Part shown: positions 42,060 through 49,835 of the stretch, one piece after another
How positions within the stretch are numbered: the stretch's first letter is position 1
Layout of the letters: every line of letters starts with the position of its first letter
Source: Tatumella sp. JGM91
GTDB taxonomy: Bacteria > Pseudomonadota > Gammaproteobacteria > Enterobacterales > Enterobacteriaceae
NCBI RefSeq assembly: GCF_018257575.1
Contig: NZ_JAERJP010000021.1
Coordinates: 1 to 60,314 of the forward strand
Length of the DNA: 60,314 bases
Direction of reading: 5' to 3'
Made by a program: the position numbers and the translations under genes
Notes under the pieces: model-generated
Told to the model about the DNA's origin: nothing
What the model saw: only the letters and a program-made list of their open reading frames with translations
Databases searched by the model: none

Positions 42060-42849
42060 GGCGGCCTCCGTTATTTTTCTCGTCGTGATACAGCCTGCTC
42101 ATGATTTGTCGTTTCAGTTGTATAAAGGAGTCACCGGTCAGATCATCCAGTCGCCGTGGCCGTGGCAGAGTGACCGGCAGAATTTCGGCAATCCGGCCCG
42201 GTCGTGGTGTCATCACCACGATCCGGTCCGCCAGAAAGATAGCTTCATCAACATCATGGGTCACAAACAGGATAGTTCGCCTGAGATCGCGCCAGATTTG
42301 CAGTAACCATTCCTGCATACTGAACCGGGTCTGGGCATCCAGTGCGCCAAAAGGCTCATCCAGCAGCATCAGCTCTTTTCCCGCCGCCAGGGTACGCATC
42401 ATCGCCACCCGCTGGCGCATCCCCCCCGAGAGGGCGTGGGGATAATAGTCCAGAAATTCACCCAGTCCGTAGCGGGTCGCCAGCTGGCGGGCCTGCTGGC
42501 GATCTTCGGGACGAACACCCCGTGTCAGGGCCGCCGACAGGGTGATATTCCCCAGAACGGTACGCCACGGCAGCAGCAGGTCTTTTTGCAGCATATAGCC
42601 AACCTGGCCGGGCTTATGAGTGACGTCCTTTCCCTGCAACAAGATATGGCCTTCACTGGCCGGCAGCAGTCCGGAGACGACATTGAATAAGGTGCTTTTC
42701 CCGCAGCCCGATGCGCCGAGGATGCAGATAAACTCTCCTTCAGCGACCTGCAGGCTGACATTATTTAAGGCTGTGACATCACCATAACGCACCGTCAGAT
42801 TATTAATTTCCAGCCGGGGTGGTGGCAGATCAGTGGTCAGTTCCGGCAT
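42052..42849 (-). CDS. ABC transporter ATP-binding protein (SsuB/TauB/ThiZ type)
   Basis: The 265-residue ATPase has Walker A LGASGCGKSTLF near residue 45, a Q-loop VGYMLQKDLLLPW, signature ALSGGMRQRVAM, Walker B LMLLDEPFGALD and the switch His in FVTHDVDEA. All catalytic parts are intact. It is of the nitrate/sulfonate/taurine/HMP importer class. It follows the nicotinamidase-like gene by 30 bases and overlaps the permease gene. Confidence 0.92.
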   Translation of the reverse strand: MPELTTDLPPPRLEINNLTVRYGDVTALNNVSLQVAEGEFICILGASGCGKSTLFNVVSGLLPASEGHILLQGKDVTHKPGQVGYMLQKDLLLPWRTVLGNITLSAALTRGVRPEDRQQARQLATRYGLGEFLDYYPHALSGGMRQRVAMMRTLAAGKELMLLDEPFGALDAQTRFSMQEWLLQIWRDLRRTILFVTHDVDEAIFLADRIVVMTPRPGRIAEILPVTLPRPRRLDDLTGDSFIQLKRQIMSRLYHDEKNNGGRHE

Positions 42850-42879
42850 AGTTTTTTCCTGTAACTGAGAGGGGGATTG

Positions 42880-43536
42880 TCAGACAATCGCAGCAGAGCC
42901 GATAAGGCTGACGCCATGGGCGAGCATCTGCTGCCGGGCTGCGTCGAGAGATCCACGGATATCAATGGCTTTACAGGCATCGGTGATCACCCGGGTGTCG
43001 AATCCGGCCTGGCTGGCATCAATGGCGGTCATAGCCACACAAAAATCAGTCGCCAGCCCCGCAATCCACAGAGTACGGATATCCCGGGCCCTGAGGTAAG
43101 CCGCCAGCCCGGTGGTGGTCTGGCGATCGGCTTCCGTAAAGGCCGAGTAGCTGTCGATATGCGGATGGCAGCCTTTACGGATAATCAGCTGCGCGTGATC
43201 GACCTGTAATTCCGGATGCAGGGCCGCATCCTCTGTTCCCTGCACCGCGTGTACCGGCCAGAGGATTTGCGGACCATAAGTGGTGTCGATAAATTCTCCG
43301 GGCTGTTTGCCGGGATGTTGTGCGGCGAACGAAATATGCTGCGCCGGATGCCAGTCCTGGGTGAGGATCAGGTTGCTGAACCGCGCTGCCAGCCGGTTAA
43401 TCAGCGGGATGATGGTTTCGCCGCCGTCCACCGCCAGGCTTCCGCCGGTGACAAAGCAGTTCTGAACATCCACAATAATCAATGCGCTGTGCTGATCCAC
43501 ACCGGCTGCGGGTGCTGAAGTCGCTGATAACGGCAT
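42880..43536 (-). CDS. pncA: nicotinamidase-like isochorismatase-family hydrolase
   Basis: The 218-residue protein has the complete nicotinamidase signature: catalytic Asp23 in IIVDVQNCF, Lys121 in IIRKGCHP and nucleophile Cys166 in LATDFCVAMTA. It also has the metal site D61-x-H63-xxx-H67 in TQDWHPAQHISFA. It would deamidate nicotinamide to nicotinate for NAD salvage in the cytoplasm, although pyrazinamide-like or other amides remain possible. E. coli pncA lies elsewhere, next to ansA. Here it leads a four-gene cassette with an ABC importer, between ubiI and gcvT. I cannot tell whether a second pncA exists in the genome. Confidence 0.85.
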   Translation of the reverse strand: MPLSATSAPAAGVDQHSALIIVDVQNCFVTGGSLAVDGGETIIPLINRLAARFSNLILTQDWHPAQHISFAAQHPGKQPGEFIDTTYGPQILWPVHAVQGTEDAALHPELQVDHAQLIIRKGCHPHIDSYSAFTEADRQTTTGLAAYLRARDIRTLWIAGLATDFCVAMTAIDASQAGFDTRVITDACKAIDIRGSLDAARQQMLAHGVSLIGSAAIV

Positions 43537-43569
43537 AACAGAGTCCCCTTATAACAAATACACTGCCGT

Positions 43570-43626
43570 CACTGGCCGCCGGAGATCCGGCAAACGGCGG
43601 ACAGACAGTGACCTCCCGGGCGGGAG
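43570..43626 (-). promoter_or_regulatory. structured GC-rich leader of the pncA-ABC cassette
   Basis: Two hairpins lie between the candidate promoter and the pncA start. One has nested arms CACTG/CAGTG and CCGCCG/CGGCGG (43570-43610). The other is CTCCC-GGGC-GGGAG (43613-43626). A long structured leader before a vitamin-related gene can be a riboswitch or attenuator, but GC-rich leaders also fold by chance. I see no match to TPP or known NAD-type riboswitch cores. Confidence 0.3.
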
Positions 43627-43633
43627 TCGTCTG

Positions 43634-43662
43634 ATTATAGGTTCCGGTTTCAGAGACTTAAA
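43634..43662 (-). promoter_or_regulatory. candidate promoter of the pncA-ABC cassette
   Basis: On the minus strand a perfect TATAAT (43639-43634) is preceded at 17 bases by TTTAAG (43662-43657), a 3-of-6 match to the -35 consensus. It lies about 98 bases before the pncA start and downstream of the ubiI terminator, so the cassette is probably transcribed on its own. Confidence 0.4.
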
Positions 43663-43778
43663 GCACTATATTCGGTGGCCTGTGGCGCGGCGTGTCTCTC
43701 CTTCTGCGATGCCGTGACTGCCGGACAATCAGCCAGCGTGCGGTGCTTCCGGCAAAACACCCCTGCCACCAGACAATA

Positions 43779-43804
43779 ATGGCCGGGGATCTCTCCCCGG
43801 CCAT
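43779..43804 (-). terminator. hairpin terminator of the pepP-ubiH-ubiI operon
   Basis: ATGGCCGGGGA and TCCCCGGCCAT form a perfect 11-base stem with a 4-base loop, 31 bases after the ubiI stop. Only a weak U-run (TATTGT) follows. It probably ends the ubi transcript before the inserted cassette. Confidence 0.65.
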
Positions 43805-43835
43805 CGGTCACCCGCCACCCACCCAGCCCGCTTAT

Positions 43836-45044
43836 TCAGCGGTCTTGCAGCCAGTCCGGCAGATCATGTAACCCCATGGCCTGTTTCAGCAGTTGCGGTT
43901 TCACTCCCGGCAGTGTGTCTGCCAGTTTCAGCCCGATGTCACGCAACAGTTTGCGGGCCGGATTATTACCGGCAAACAGATCGCGGAACCCCTGCATTGA
44001 GGCCAGCATCAGCGCTGCACTGTGTTTACGGTTGCGTTCATAGCGGCGCAGATAGAGGTGCTGACCAATATCTTTCCCCTGCTGATGCAGACGGCGGATT
44101 TCGCCGATCAGTTCTGCCGCATCCATAAAACCGAGGTTAACTCCCTGTCCGGCCAGCGGATGGATGGTATGGGCGGCGTCTCCCACCAGGGCCAGCCGGT
44201 GAGCAGCAAACTGCTGGGCATAGCGTGCCACCAGCGGGAAGGTTTTACGGTCACTTTCCAGCTGACAAAGGCCGAGTTTCATATCAAAGGCCACCGCCAG
44301 CTGCTGGTTAAATTCCTGTTCAGACATGCCCTGCAGGCGGCTGGCTTGTTGCGGATCGCAGGACCAGACAATCGAGCTGAGGTGCGGATCGGCCAATGGC
44401 AGAAACGCCAGAATGCCGTCACCATAAAATACCTGTCGTGCCACAGACTGATGGGGCTGTACGCTGCGGATATTCGCCACCAGTGCATGGTGCTGATAAT
44501 CGCGGAAGACCAGCGGGATATCGGCTTTCTCGCGCAGTGCGGACTGCGCTCCATCAGCGGCAACCAGCAACCTGGCGGTCAGCATACTGCCGTCCTGCAA
44601 GGTGACAAAGGCTTCGTTATCGCCGAAGGCAACCTGTTGCAGGGCGGACGGGGCAATCAGCTGTATATCGCTGCACTGGCTGGCACGCTGCCAGAGGGCA
44701 TGGTGGATCACCTGGTTTTCGATAATATAGCCGAGGCTGGAGATGCCCTGTGGCTGATCGTCAAAACGGATCTGGCCGAAGCTGTCTTTCTCCCAGACTT
44801 CCATACCGTGATAGGCACTGGCCCGCATGGCCAGAATATCCTGCCAGACCCCGAGATGGCAGAGCAGCCGTTCGCTGGCGAGGTTAATTGCCGAGACGCG
44901 GACCGCCGGGGCTGCCTGTAAATCCGGGGCCTGCGGCGGATGCTGTTCCAGTACCGCGACCCGCATACCGCTGCCCTGTAACCCACAGGCTACAGCCAGT
45001 CCGACCATTCCGCCACCGGCGATGACAACATCAAAGCTCTGCAT
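43836..45044 (-). CDS. ubiI: 2-octaprenylphenol 6-hydroxylase (ubiquinone C5 hydroxylase)
   Basis: UbiI (formerly VisC) is the flavin monooxygenase that introduces the C5 hydroxyl in ubiquinone synthesis. The 402-residue protein has the FAD-binding Rossmann motif VIAGGGMVGLAVACGLQ near the N-terminus, a middle LLVAADGAQSALR motif and the C-terminal ribose-binding LVGDAAHTIHPLAGQGVNLGFMDA motif. It lies 13 bases after the paralogous ubiH in pepP-ubiH-ubiI. In E. coli gcvT follows; here the pncA-ABC cassette intervenes. Confidence 0.96.
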   Translation of the reverse strand: MQSFDVVIAGGGMVGLAVACGLQGSGMRVAVLEQHPPQAPDLQAAPAVRVSAINLASERLLCHLGVWQDILAMRASAYHGMEVWEKDSFGQIRFDDQPQGISSLGYIIENQVIHHALWQRASQCSDIQLIAPSALQQVAFGDNEAFVTLQDGSMLTARLLVAADGAQSALREKADIPLVFRDYQHHALVANIRSVQPHQSVARQVFYGDGILAFLPLADPHLSSIVWSCDPQQASRLQGMSEQEFNQQLAVAFDMKLGLCQLESDRKTFPLVARYAQQFAAHRLALVGDAAHTIHPLAGQGVNLGFMDAAELIGEIRRLHQQGKDIGQHLYLRRYERNRKHSAALMLASMQGFRDLFAGNNPARKLLRDIGLKLADTLPGVKPQLLKQAMGLHDLPDWLQDR

Positions 45045-45057
45045 CAGTACTCTCTCA

Positions 45058-46236
45058 TTAACGTTTTACCCAGCCCAGGGTACGCCCGGCCAGTTGATTT
45101 TTCAGCCACGGTAGTTTTTCCATGACGCTTAACCCCAGGTTGCGGCTGACGACCAGCGGCAGATCCTCACAGGAAAACAGCCTGACCAGTCCGTCGGTAA
45201 TGGCAATGGTTTTCTGACGATCCGGCAGACGTCGCTGGCGGTACTGGCTGAGTACCCGGTGACTGCCCGTATCTTCTCCGGCTGCCGCCGCCTGTGCCAC
45301 CGTTTCAGCCAGGGTCATAACATCCCGTAATCCGAGGTTAAACCCTTGTCCGGCAATCGGATGCAGTGTCTGGGCTGCATTACCGATCAGCGCCAGCCGG
45401 TGATGAGTGATATCAACCGCCTGTTGCAGGGCCAGCGGATAATAATCACGTTTACCGCAATGAATAAAACGTCCCTGACGCCAGCCAAATGCCTGCTGAA
45501 GTTGTTCCAGAAACTGCCGGGCAGTCCACTGGCTGATTTGCTGCCGCATGTCAGCCGGTAACGACCACACCAGTGAGAAGCGATGGCCGGACATCGGCAA
45601 CAGTGCCAGCGGGCCATAAGGGGTGAAACGTTCATAAGCACGGCCGGCCGGCAGTTGGCTGGTGGTGACATTAGCGATCACCGCCAGTTGCCGGTAGTCC
45701 TCTTTCTGCCAGCGGATACCGCAACCGGCGGCCAGAGACGAACCGGAGCCGTTCGCAGCCACCAGCAGGCTGCCGGTCAGGGTTTCACCGTTGTCCAGGC
45801 TGACCGTGACCTGCTGCGCGGTACGCTGTACCTGTGTGACCTGTGCAGGGCACACCACCCGCACCCCGGCAGCATTGTTCAGCCGTGAAAACAGCCGGAG
45901 TCCGGCATCATAGAGCTCCAGCACATTTCCCAACGCCGGCAGATGATACTGGCGATGGCTGATCCGCACCATGCCCGGGTGGCCGCGATCACTGACATGA
46001 ATATCGGTGATCGGCGTCGCACAATCGGCAAGCGATGACCAGACACCGATATTATCCAGTTGCTGACAGGTTCCGGCCGCAAGGGCAATCGCCCGGCCGT
46101 CAAATCCGGGATGCCCGCGCTCGCCGGGGGCTGTGGCTTCAATCAGGGTGACAGGGAGTTTCCCTTCCGTCAGGTGAGAGATTGCCAGCGCCAGTGTGGC
46201 CCCGGTCATCCCTCCCCCCGCAATTATTATGCTCAT
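45058..46236 (-). CDS. ubiH: 2-octaprenyl-6-methoxyphenol hydroxylase
   Basis: UbiH hydroxylates C1 of the ubiquinone ring. The 392-residue flavoprotein has the FAD motif IIAGGGMTGATLALAIS at the N-terminus, the LLVAANGSGSSL motif in the middle and LIGNAAQTLHPIAGQGFNLGLRD near the C-terminus. It is paralogous to the adjacent ubiI. It starts 15 bases after pepP, the same operon order as in E. coli. Confidence 0.96.
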   Translation of the reverse strand: MSIIIAGGGMTGATLALAISHLTEGKLPVTLIEATAPGERGHPGFDGRAIALAAGTCQQLDNIGVWSSLADCATPITDIHVSDRGHPGMVRISHRQYHLPALGNVLELYDAGLRLFSRLNNAAGVRVVCPAQVTQVQRTAQQVTVSLDNGETLTGSLLVAANGSGSSLAAGCGIRWQKEDYRQLAVIANVTTSQLPAGRAYERFTPYGPLALLPMSGHRFSLVWSLPADMRQQISQWTARQFLEQLQQAFGWRQGRFIHCGKRDYYPLALQQAVDITHHRLALIGNAAQTLHPIAGQGFNLGLRDVMTLAETVAQAAAAGEDTGSHRVLSQYRQRRLPDRQKTIAITDGLVRLFSCEDLPLVVSRNLGLSVMEKLPWLKNQLAGRTLGWVKR

Positions 46237-46251
46237 GGCGAAGTATTTAGC

Positions 46252-47583
46252 CTATGGGTGATGTGACTGACTGGCCGCAGCCATCAGTGCCTCAATATCG
46301 TCTGCATTTTTTACTACAGTATCGGTCAGGTTTTCATGACCGTGCTCAGTAATCAGGATATCGTCTTCAATTCTTATACCAATACCGCGATATTGTGCCG
46401 GAACATCCGCGTCCGGCGCAATGTACAGCCCCGGTTCAACGGTTAATACCATGCCGGGTTCCAGTAACCGTTCGCGGGAAGCAGAACCGTAATCACCGAC
46501 ATCATGCACATCCAGCCCCATCCAGTGGCCCAGACCATGCATATAGAACTGGCGATGGGCATTCTCCGCGATCAGAACCTCCACTTCCCCCTGCATGATG
46601 CCCAGCGCCACCAGGCCGCTGACCATAATGCGGATAACTTCGTCATTGACCTGACGGATGCTGACGCCCGGCCGGTACAGGGACAGGGCTTTTTCCAGAG
46701 AGGCCAGCACAATGTCATAGATCTGTCGCTGCGCCGGGCTGAAACGGCCATTCACCGGGAACGTTCGCGTAATATCCCCGGCATAGCCGTAGAGTTCGCA
46801 GCCGGCATCAATCAGTACCAGCTCGCCGTCACGCAGTTCACTTTCATTTTCGGTGTAATGCAGAATACAGGCATTCGCCCCGCCACCGACGATAGTGTTA
46901 TAAGCCGGTACCCGCGAGCCATGACGGCTGAATTCGTAGTGAATTTCACCTTCCAGCTGATATTCATATTTTCCCGGACGGCAGCTTTGCATCGCCCGCT
47001 GATGGGCAAGGGCTGAGATTTTGCCGGTCTGCCGCAGAATATTAATTTCTTCCGCGTCTTTAAACAGTCGCATTTCGTGTACCCGCGGCCGCCAGTCCGT
47101 GACGGTAGAGGGTGCCTGAAGATTGTGCCGACTGCCGTTGCGTAATTTTTCCAGTGCCTCAGCGACTTTCCGGTCGGCAAACCGGTATTCGCCACTGGCA
47201 TGATAGATGACGTCCAGACCGTTCAGCAGCTGGTATAACTGCTGGTCCAGTTCATCCCACGGCAGGGCTTTATCCACCGCCAGAGCCTGCGGGGCAGCCT
47301 CCTGACCGAGACGGCGGCCAAACCAGGTTTCGGCACTCAGATCCCGGACCCGGTTAAACAGAACACTGTGACTATGATTTTCATCACTTTTTATCAGTAC
47401 CAGCAAAGCGTCCGGCTCATTAAATCCGGTGAAGTACCAGAAGTCACTGTTCTGCCGGTACAGATATTCAGTATCACGACTGCGGGTGACTTCCGGGGCG
47501 GCAAAAAATAAAGCCGCACTGCCCGGTGCCATTGTCGCCAGCAGTTTACGGCGACGCTGTTGATAGTTTTCCAGAGTAATCAT
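46252..47583 (-). CDS. pepP: Xaa-Pro aminopeptidase
   Basis: PepP removes N-terminal residues that precede proline. The ATG at 47583 (MITLENYQQRR, GGAG about 8 bases upstream) gives 443 residues, close to the 441 of E. coli; a longer open frame to 47802 has no supporting homology and enters ygfB. The C-terminal pita-bread domain shows the dinuclear Mn ligands: Asp in LIDAGCELYGYAGDITRTFP, His in MHGLGHWMGLDVHDVG, and Glu in LTVEPGLYI and IGIRIEDD. First of the pepP-ubiH-ubiI operon, 43 bases after ygfB. Confidence 0.96.
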   Translation of the reverse strand: MITLENYQQRRRKLLATMAPGSAALFFAAPEVTRSRDTEYLYRQNSDFWYFTGFNEPDALLVLIKSDENHSHSVLFNRVRDLSAETWFGRRLGQEAAPQALAVDKALPWDELDQQLYQLLNGLDVIYHASGEYRFADRKVAEALEKLRNGSRHNLQAPSTVTDWRPRVHEMRLFKDAEEINILRQTGKISALAHQRAMQSCRPGKYEYQLEGEIHYEFSRHGSRVPAYNTIVGGGANACILHYTENESELRDGELVLIDAGCELYGYAGDITRTFPVNGRFSPAQRQIYDIVLASLEKALSLYRPGVSIRQVNDEVIRIMVSGLVALGIMQGEVEVLIAENAHRQFYMHGLGHWMGLDVHDVGDYGSASRERLLEPGMVLTVEPGLYIAPDADVPAQYRGIGIRIEDDILITEHGHENLTDTVVKNADDIEALMAAASQSHHP

Positions 47584-47626
47584 AATCAGGCTCCCTGTTA
47601 CCGCGTGGCTTACGCCCGGGATTTCA

Positions 47627-48205
47627 TTAATGCAAAGTGGGTTTCTGTATTTCAGGCACAGATGGCTGCGGTCGATTAAATGTTTCGTAGCACAGTACCG
47701 CGGCAACCCGCACATACTCCACCACTTCTTCGAGTGACTGCTCCAGTTCCTGCTGGTCTTCCTCTTCATCGTAGCCCAGCTGAGCGATAGTACGCAGATC
47801 ATCGATGGCTTCGCCCGTTTCGCCGGTCACTTTGTCCAGTTTGGGCTGGGTAACACCGAGGCCAAGCAGGAAGTGATTTACCCAGCCGGCCAGCGCATCC
47901 GCACGTTCAAAAACAGTGGAATTGCTGTCATCCGGCATTAACAGGCGGAACATAAAGCCGTCATCTTCGAGGGTTTGCTGAACCGAGTCATGTAACTGCT
48001 GTAACGGCTGCGACAGGGGCTGTGAGAAGGCCATGCCGTCGTTCGCCAGGTCATGAACCAGCGTTTTCCAGCTGTGATCCTGATTGCCACCACAGATAAT
48101 GCCGCTGATTAAACCGTGCATTTCTGCGGCGGTCATACCTACGCCCTGTGACGATAATGTCGCAGATAAGGCGTCGAAAGAAGATAGTGCGTTCTGTAAG
48201 GACAT
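47627..48205 (-). CDS. ygfB: UPF0149 family protein YgfB
   Basis: The 192-residue acidic protein belongs to the UPF0149/YgfB family ([14 protein letters not shown] near residue 30; [10 protein letters not shown] near 107; [14 protein letters not shown] near 168). No biochemical role is settled in E. coli; in Pseudomonas a homologue affects AlpA-dependent lysis and resistance functions. It lies upstream of pepP and is divergent from zapA, the conserved enteric arrangement. Confidence 0.93.
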   Translation of the reverse strand: MSLQNALSSFDALSATLSSQGVGMTAAEMHGLISGIICGGNQDHSWKTLVHDLANDGMAFSQPLSQPLQQLHDSVQQTLEDDGFMFRLLMPDDSNSTVFERADALAGWVNHFLLGLGVTQPKLDKVTGETGEAIDDLRTIAQLGYDEEEDQQELEQSLEEVVEYVRVAAVLCYETFNRPQPSVPEIQKPTLH

Positions 48206-48368
48206 AGTTATTCATCAATGTTGGAAAGTTAAGTTCATGGTATGCTACCACTAGCAGCCTGAAGGATTCCAGAAAAGGGGTTGTAAGTTATAATTCAGGT
48301 CTATATAGTGGCCCCCGTTCCCCGATAAAGCATCGGATGCGGGTAATGTAATCAGTCAGGAAGGTGGC

Positions 48369-48698
48369 ATGTCTGCGCAACCAGTAGATATACAAATATT
48401 TGGTCGTTCGTTAAGAGTTAACTGTCCGCCGGAACAGCAGGAAGCACTCACTGCGGCAGCAACTGACCTTGACCAGCGCTTACAGGACCTGAAGGTCCGC
48501 ACCCGGGTGAACAATACTGAGCAATTAGTATTTATTGCTGCGCTAAACATCTGTCATGAGTTAGCACAGGAAAAAAATAAAACCCGTGATTACGCGTCGA
48601 ATATGGAACAACGTATTCGCATGCTGCAGCAGACTATTGAACAGGCACTAGTCGAGCAGGGCCGGATTACCGACCATCAGGGACCGAAATTCGAATAA
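48369..48698 (+). CDS. zapA: cell division protein ZapA
   Basis: ZapA cross-links FtsZ protofilaments at the Z ring. The 109-residue protein has the N-terminal [19 protein letters not shown] globular head and a C-terminal coiled coil (about residues 70-98). GGAAGG lies just before the ATG at 48369. 6S RNA follows directly downstream, as in E. coli. The 163-base divergent gap to ygfB should carry both promoters; no specific site stands out. Confidence 0.96.
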   Translation: MSAQPVDIQIFGRSLRVNCPPEQQEALTAAATDLDQRLQDLKVRTRVNNTEQLVFIAALNICHELAQEKNKTRDYASNMEQRIRMLQQTIEQALVEQGRITDHQGPKFE

Positions 48699-48737
48699 CA
48701 CTTTATGAATCCTGTGCTAGACTATTCATGAAGTAAA

Positions 48738-48922
48738 TTTTCTCTGGGATGTTTGCGAGCGGGCCAGTCCCCTGAGCCGATATTTCATACCAAACAGAAT
48801 GTGGCGCCTCATTAACTGTGAGCATGCCCGGTCCGTCCGGGAAGCCTGATGATAATGACGACATGTTCACCTTGAACCAAGGGTTCAAGGGTTACAGCCT
48901 GCAGCGGCATCCCGGAGATCTC
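48738..48922 (+). ncRNA. ssrS: 6S RNA
   Basis: Long stretches match E. coli 6S RNA, including GCGGGCCAGTCCCCTGAGCC, GATATTTCATACC, GAGCATGC-CGGTCCGTCCG and ACCTTGAACCAAGGGTTCAAG. The closing stem is formed by TCTCTGGGATG (48741-48751) and CATCCCGGAGA (48908-48918). 6S RNA mimics an open promoter and sequesters sigma70-RNA polymerase in stationary phase. An extended -10-like TGCTAGACT lies at 48715-48723 at the end of zapA. As in E. coli, fau (ygfA) follows and may be co-transcribed. End points are approximate. Confidence 0.97.
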
Positions 48923-49040
48923 CCCTTTTAACACAATGCGACACAGTTTTTTTCACCTGTTCCGGCATTGTTTTTTTCCTGCTTAATTAATCGGCAGTAT
49001 TTTATCTGTCCGGTATTATCCCCTGTTATTTATCCGGTTA

Positions 49041-49070
49041 TATTTTATTGCCGGTTATTTTATTGCCGGT
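49041..49070. repeat. 15-bp tandem repeat in the fau leader
   Basis: TATTTTATTGCCGGT occurs twice in exact tandem, preceded by looser relatives (TATTTATCCGGT at about 49027-49038, TATTTTATCTGTCCGGT near 48999) and followed by a partial copy starting TATTT. The array lies in the 260-base stretch between 6S RNA and fau, which otherwise has no gene. Confidence 0.7.
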
Positions 49071-49182
49071 TATTTCTAATCTGTAGTAGTCTGTTTACAG
49101 ATAACCGCTGCACTGTCATGGTTATTTCCCACCGCCAGCCCTGTGCTGGATTAACGTTTCCATAATTACTACGGACAGTCAC

Positions 49183-49779
49183 GTGAGTTCTTTTTCCCCG
49201 GTTGCTGCACGGCAACAGATCCGTGCCGAAATTCGCCGTTTACGTCAGGCCCTGAGCAGCGAACAGCAGCAACAGGCTGCACAGGCGGCTGCCCGCCGGG
49301 CAATGGCTTTCCCGCCGATACAACAGGCGCAGAAAGTTGCCCTGTTTCTGTCATTTGATGGTGAACTGGATACCAGGCCATTAATCAGGCAGCTCTGGCA
49401 GCAGGGACAACAGGTTTATCTGCCGGTACTGCACCCTTTTTCTGCCGGACAGCTGTTATTTCTCCGCTACCTGCCGGAGACCCCGCTGCTAAAGAACCGG
49501 CTGGGAATTGATGAGCCCCCTTTAGATATCCGCCAGCTGGCGACCCTCGATCAGCTGGACGTGATGCTGGTTCCGCTGGTCGCCTTTGATGCGACAGGAC
49601 AGCGGCTGGGGATGGGAGGTGGTTTTTATGACCGGACGCTGCAGCGCTGGCAACAGCATGGCTGTTTACCGGTGGGGATTGCTCACAGCTGCCAGCAGGT
49701 TACCGCTCTGCCGGCGGAACACTGGGATATCCCACTACCGGCGCTGATAACCCCGGACAATATCTGGCAATGGTCGTGA
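49183..49779 (+). CDS. fau: 5-formyltetrahydrofolate cyclo-ligase
   Basis: Fau (YgfA) converts 5-formyl-THF to 5,10-methenyl-THF with ATP and has been linked to persister formation. The 198-residue protein starts at a GTG. Motifs are the N-terminal RQQIRAEIRRLRQALS, ALFLSFDGELDTRPLI-like segment, and the C-terminal ATP/folate site VAFDATGQRLGMGGGFYDRTL. It lies downstream of 6S RNA. It is convergent with serA. Confidence 0.95.
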   Translation: MSSFSPVAARQQIRAEIRRLRQALSSEQQQQAAQAAARRAMAFPPIQQAQKVALFLSFDGELDTRPLIRQLWQQGQQVYLPVLHPFSAGQLLFLRYLPETPLLKNRLGIDEPPLDIRQLATLDQLDVMLVPLVAFDATGQRLGMGGGFYDRTLQRWQQHGCLPVGIAHSCQQVTALPAEHWDIPLPALITPDNIWQWS

Positions 49780-49801
49780 TTAAGGGCGGAAAAAGCAGGA
49801 T

Positions 49802-49829
49802 TCCGGGGGGCTAAACGTCCCCCGGATTT
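49802..49829. terminator. shared hairpin between fau and serA
   Basis: TCCGGGGG and CCCCCGGA form an 8-base stem around a 9-base loop between convergent fau and serA. A short TTTA follows on the plus strand, and a TTTTT lies about 9 bases after the hairpin on the minus strand. It is likely to stop both transcripts. Confidence 0.65.
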
Positions 49830-49835
49830 AGCGGA

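Noticed and set aside
43537-43835. TPP riboswitch (THI box) expected if the ABC importer were ThiXYZ
   Set aside because: I looked on both strands for the conserved CTGAGA and ACC-TGATCTGG-type cores and did not find them.
44022-44921. 299-codon plus-strand ORF opposite ubiI
   Set aside because: It lies wholly antisense to a gene with clear flavoprotein motifs. Its protein looks like an antisense shadow, with no recognisable domain.
47584-47802. 73-codon N-terminal extension of pepP
   Set aside because: The extension runs through the intergenic gap into ygfB, shows no resemblance to PepP, and a good ribosome-binding site precedes the ATG at 47583.
48988-49085. CRISPR array
   Set aside because: Repeat units are 15 bases, contiguous without unique spacers, and no cas gene is present.
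48968-49165. 65-codon ORF in the fau leader
   Set aside because: It is mainly the translation of the AT-rich tandem repeats, and it lacks a ribosome-binding site and any homology I recognise.
49780-49835. SibC-type antisense RNA/small toxin pair between fau and serA, as in E. coli
   Set aside because: The gap is only 56 bases and is filled by a terminator hairpin, so there is no room for the pair.
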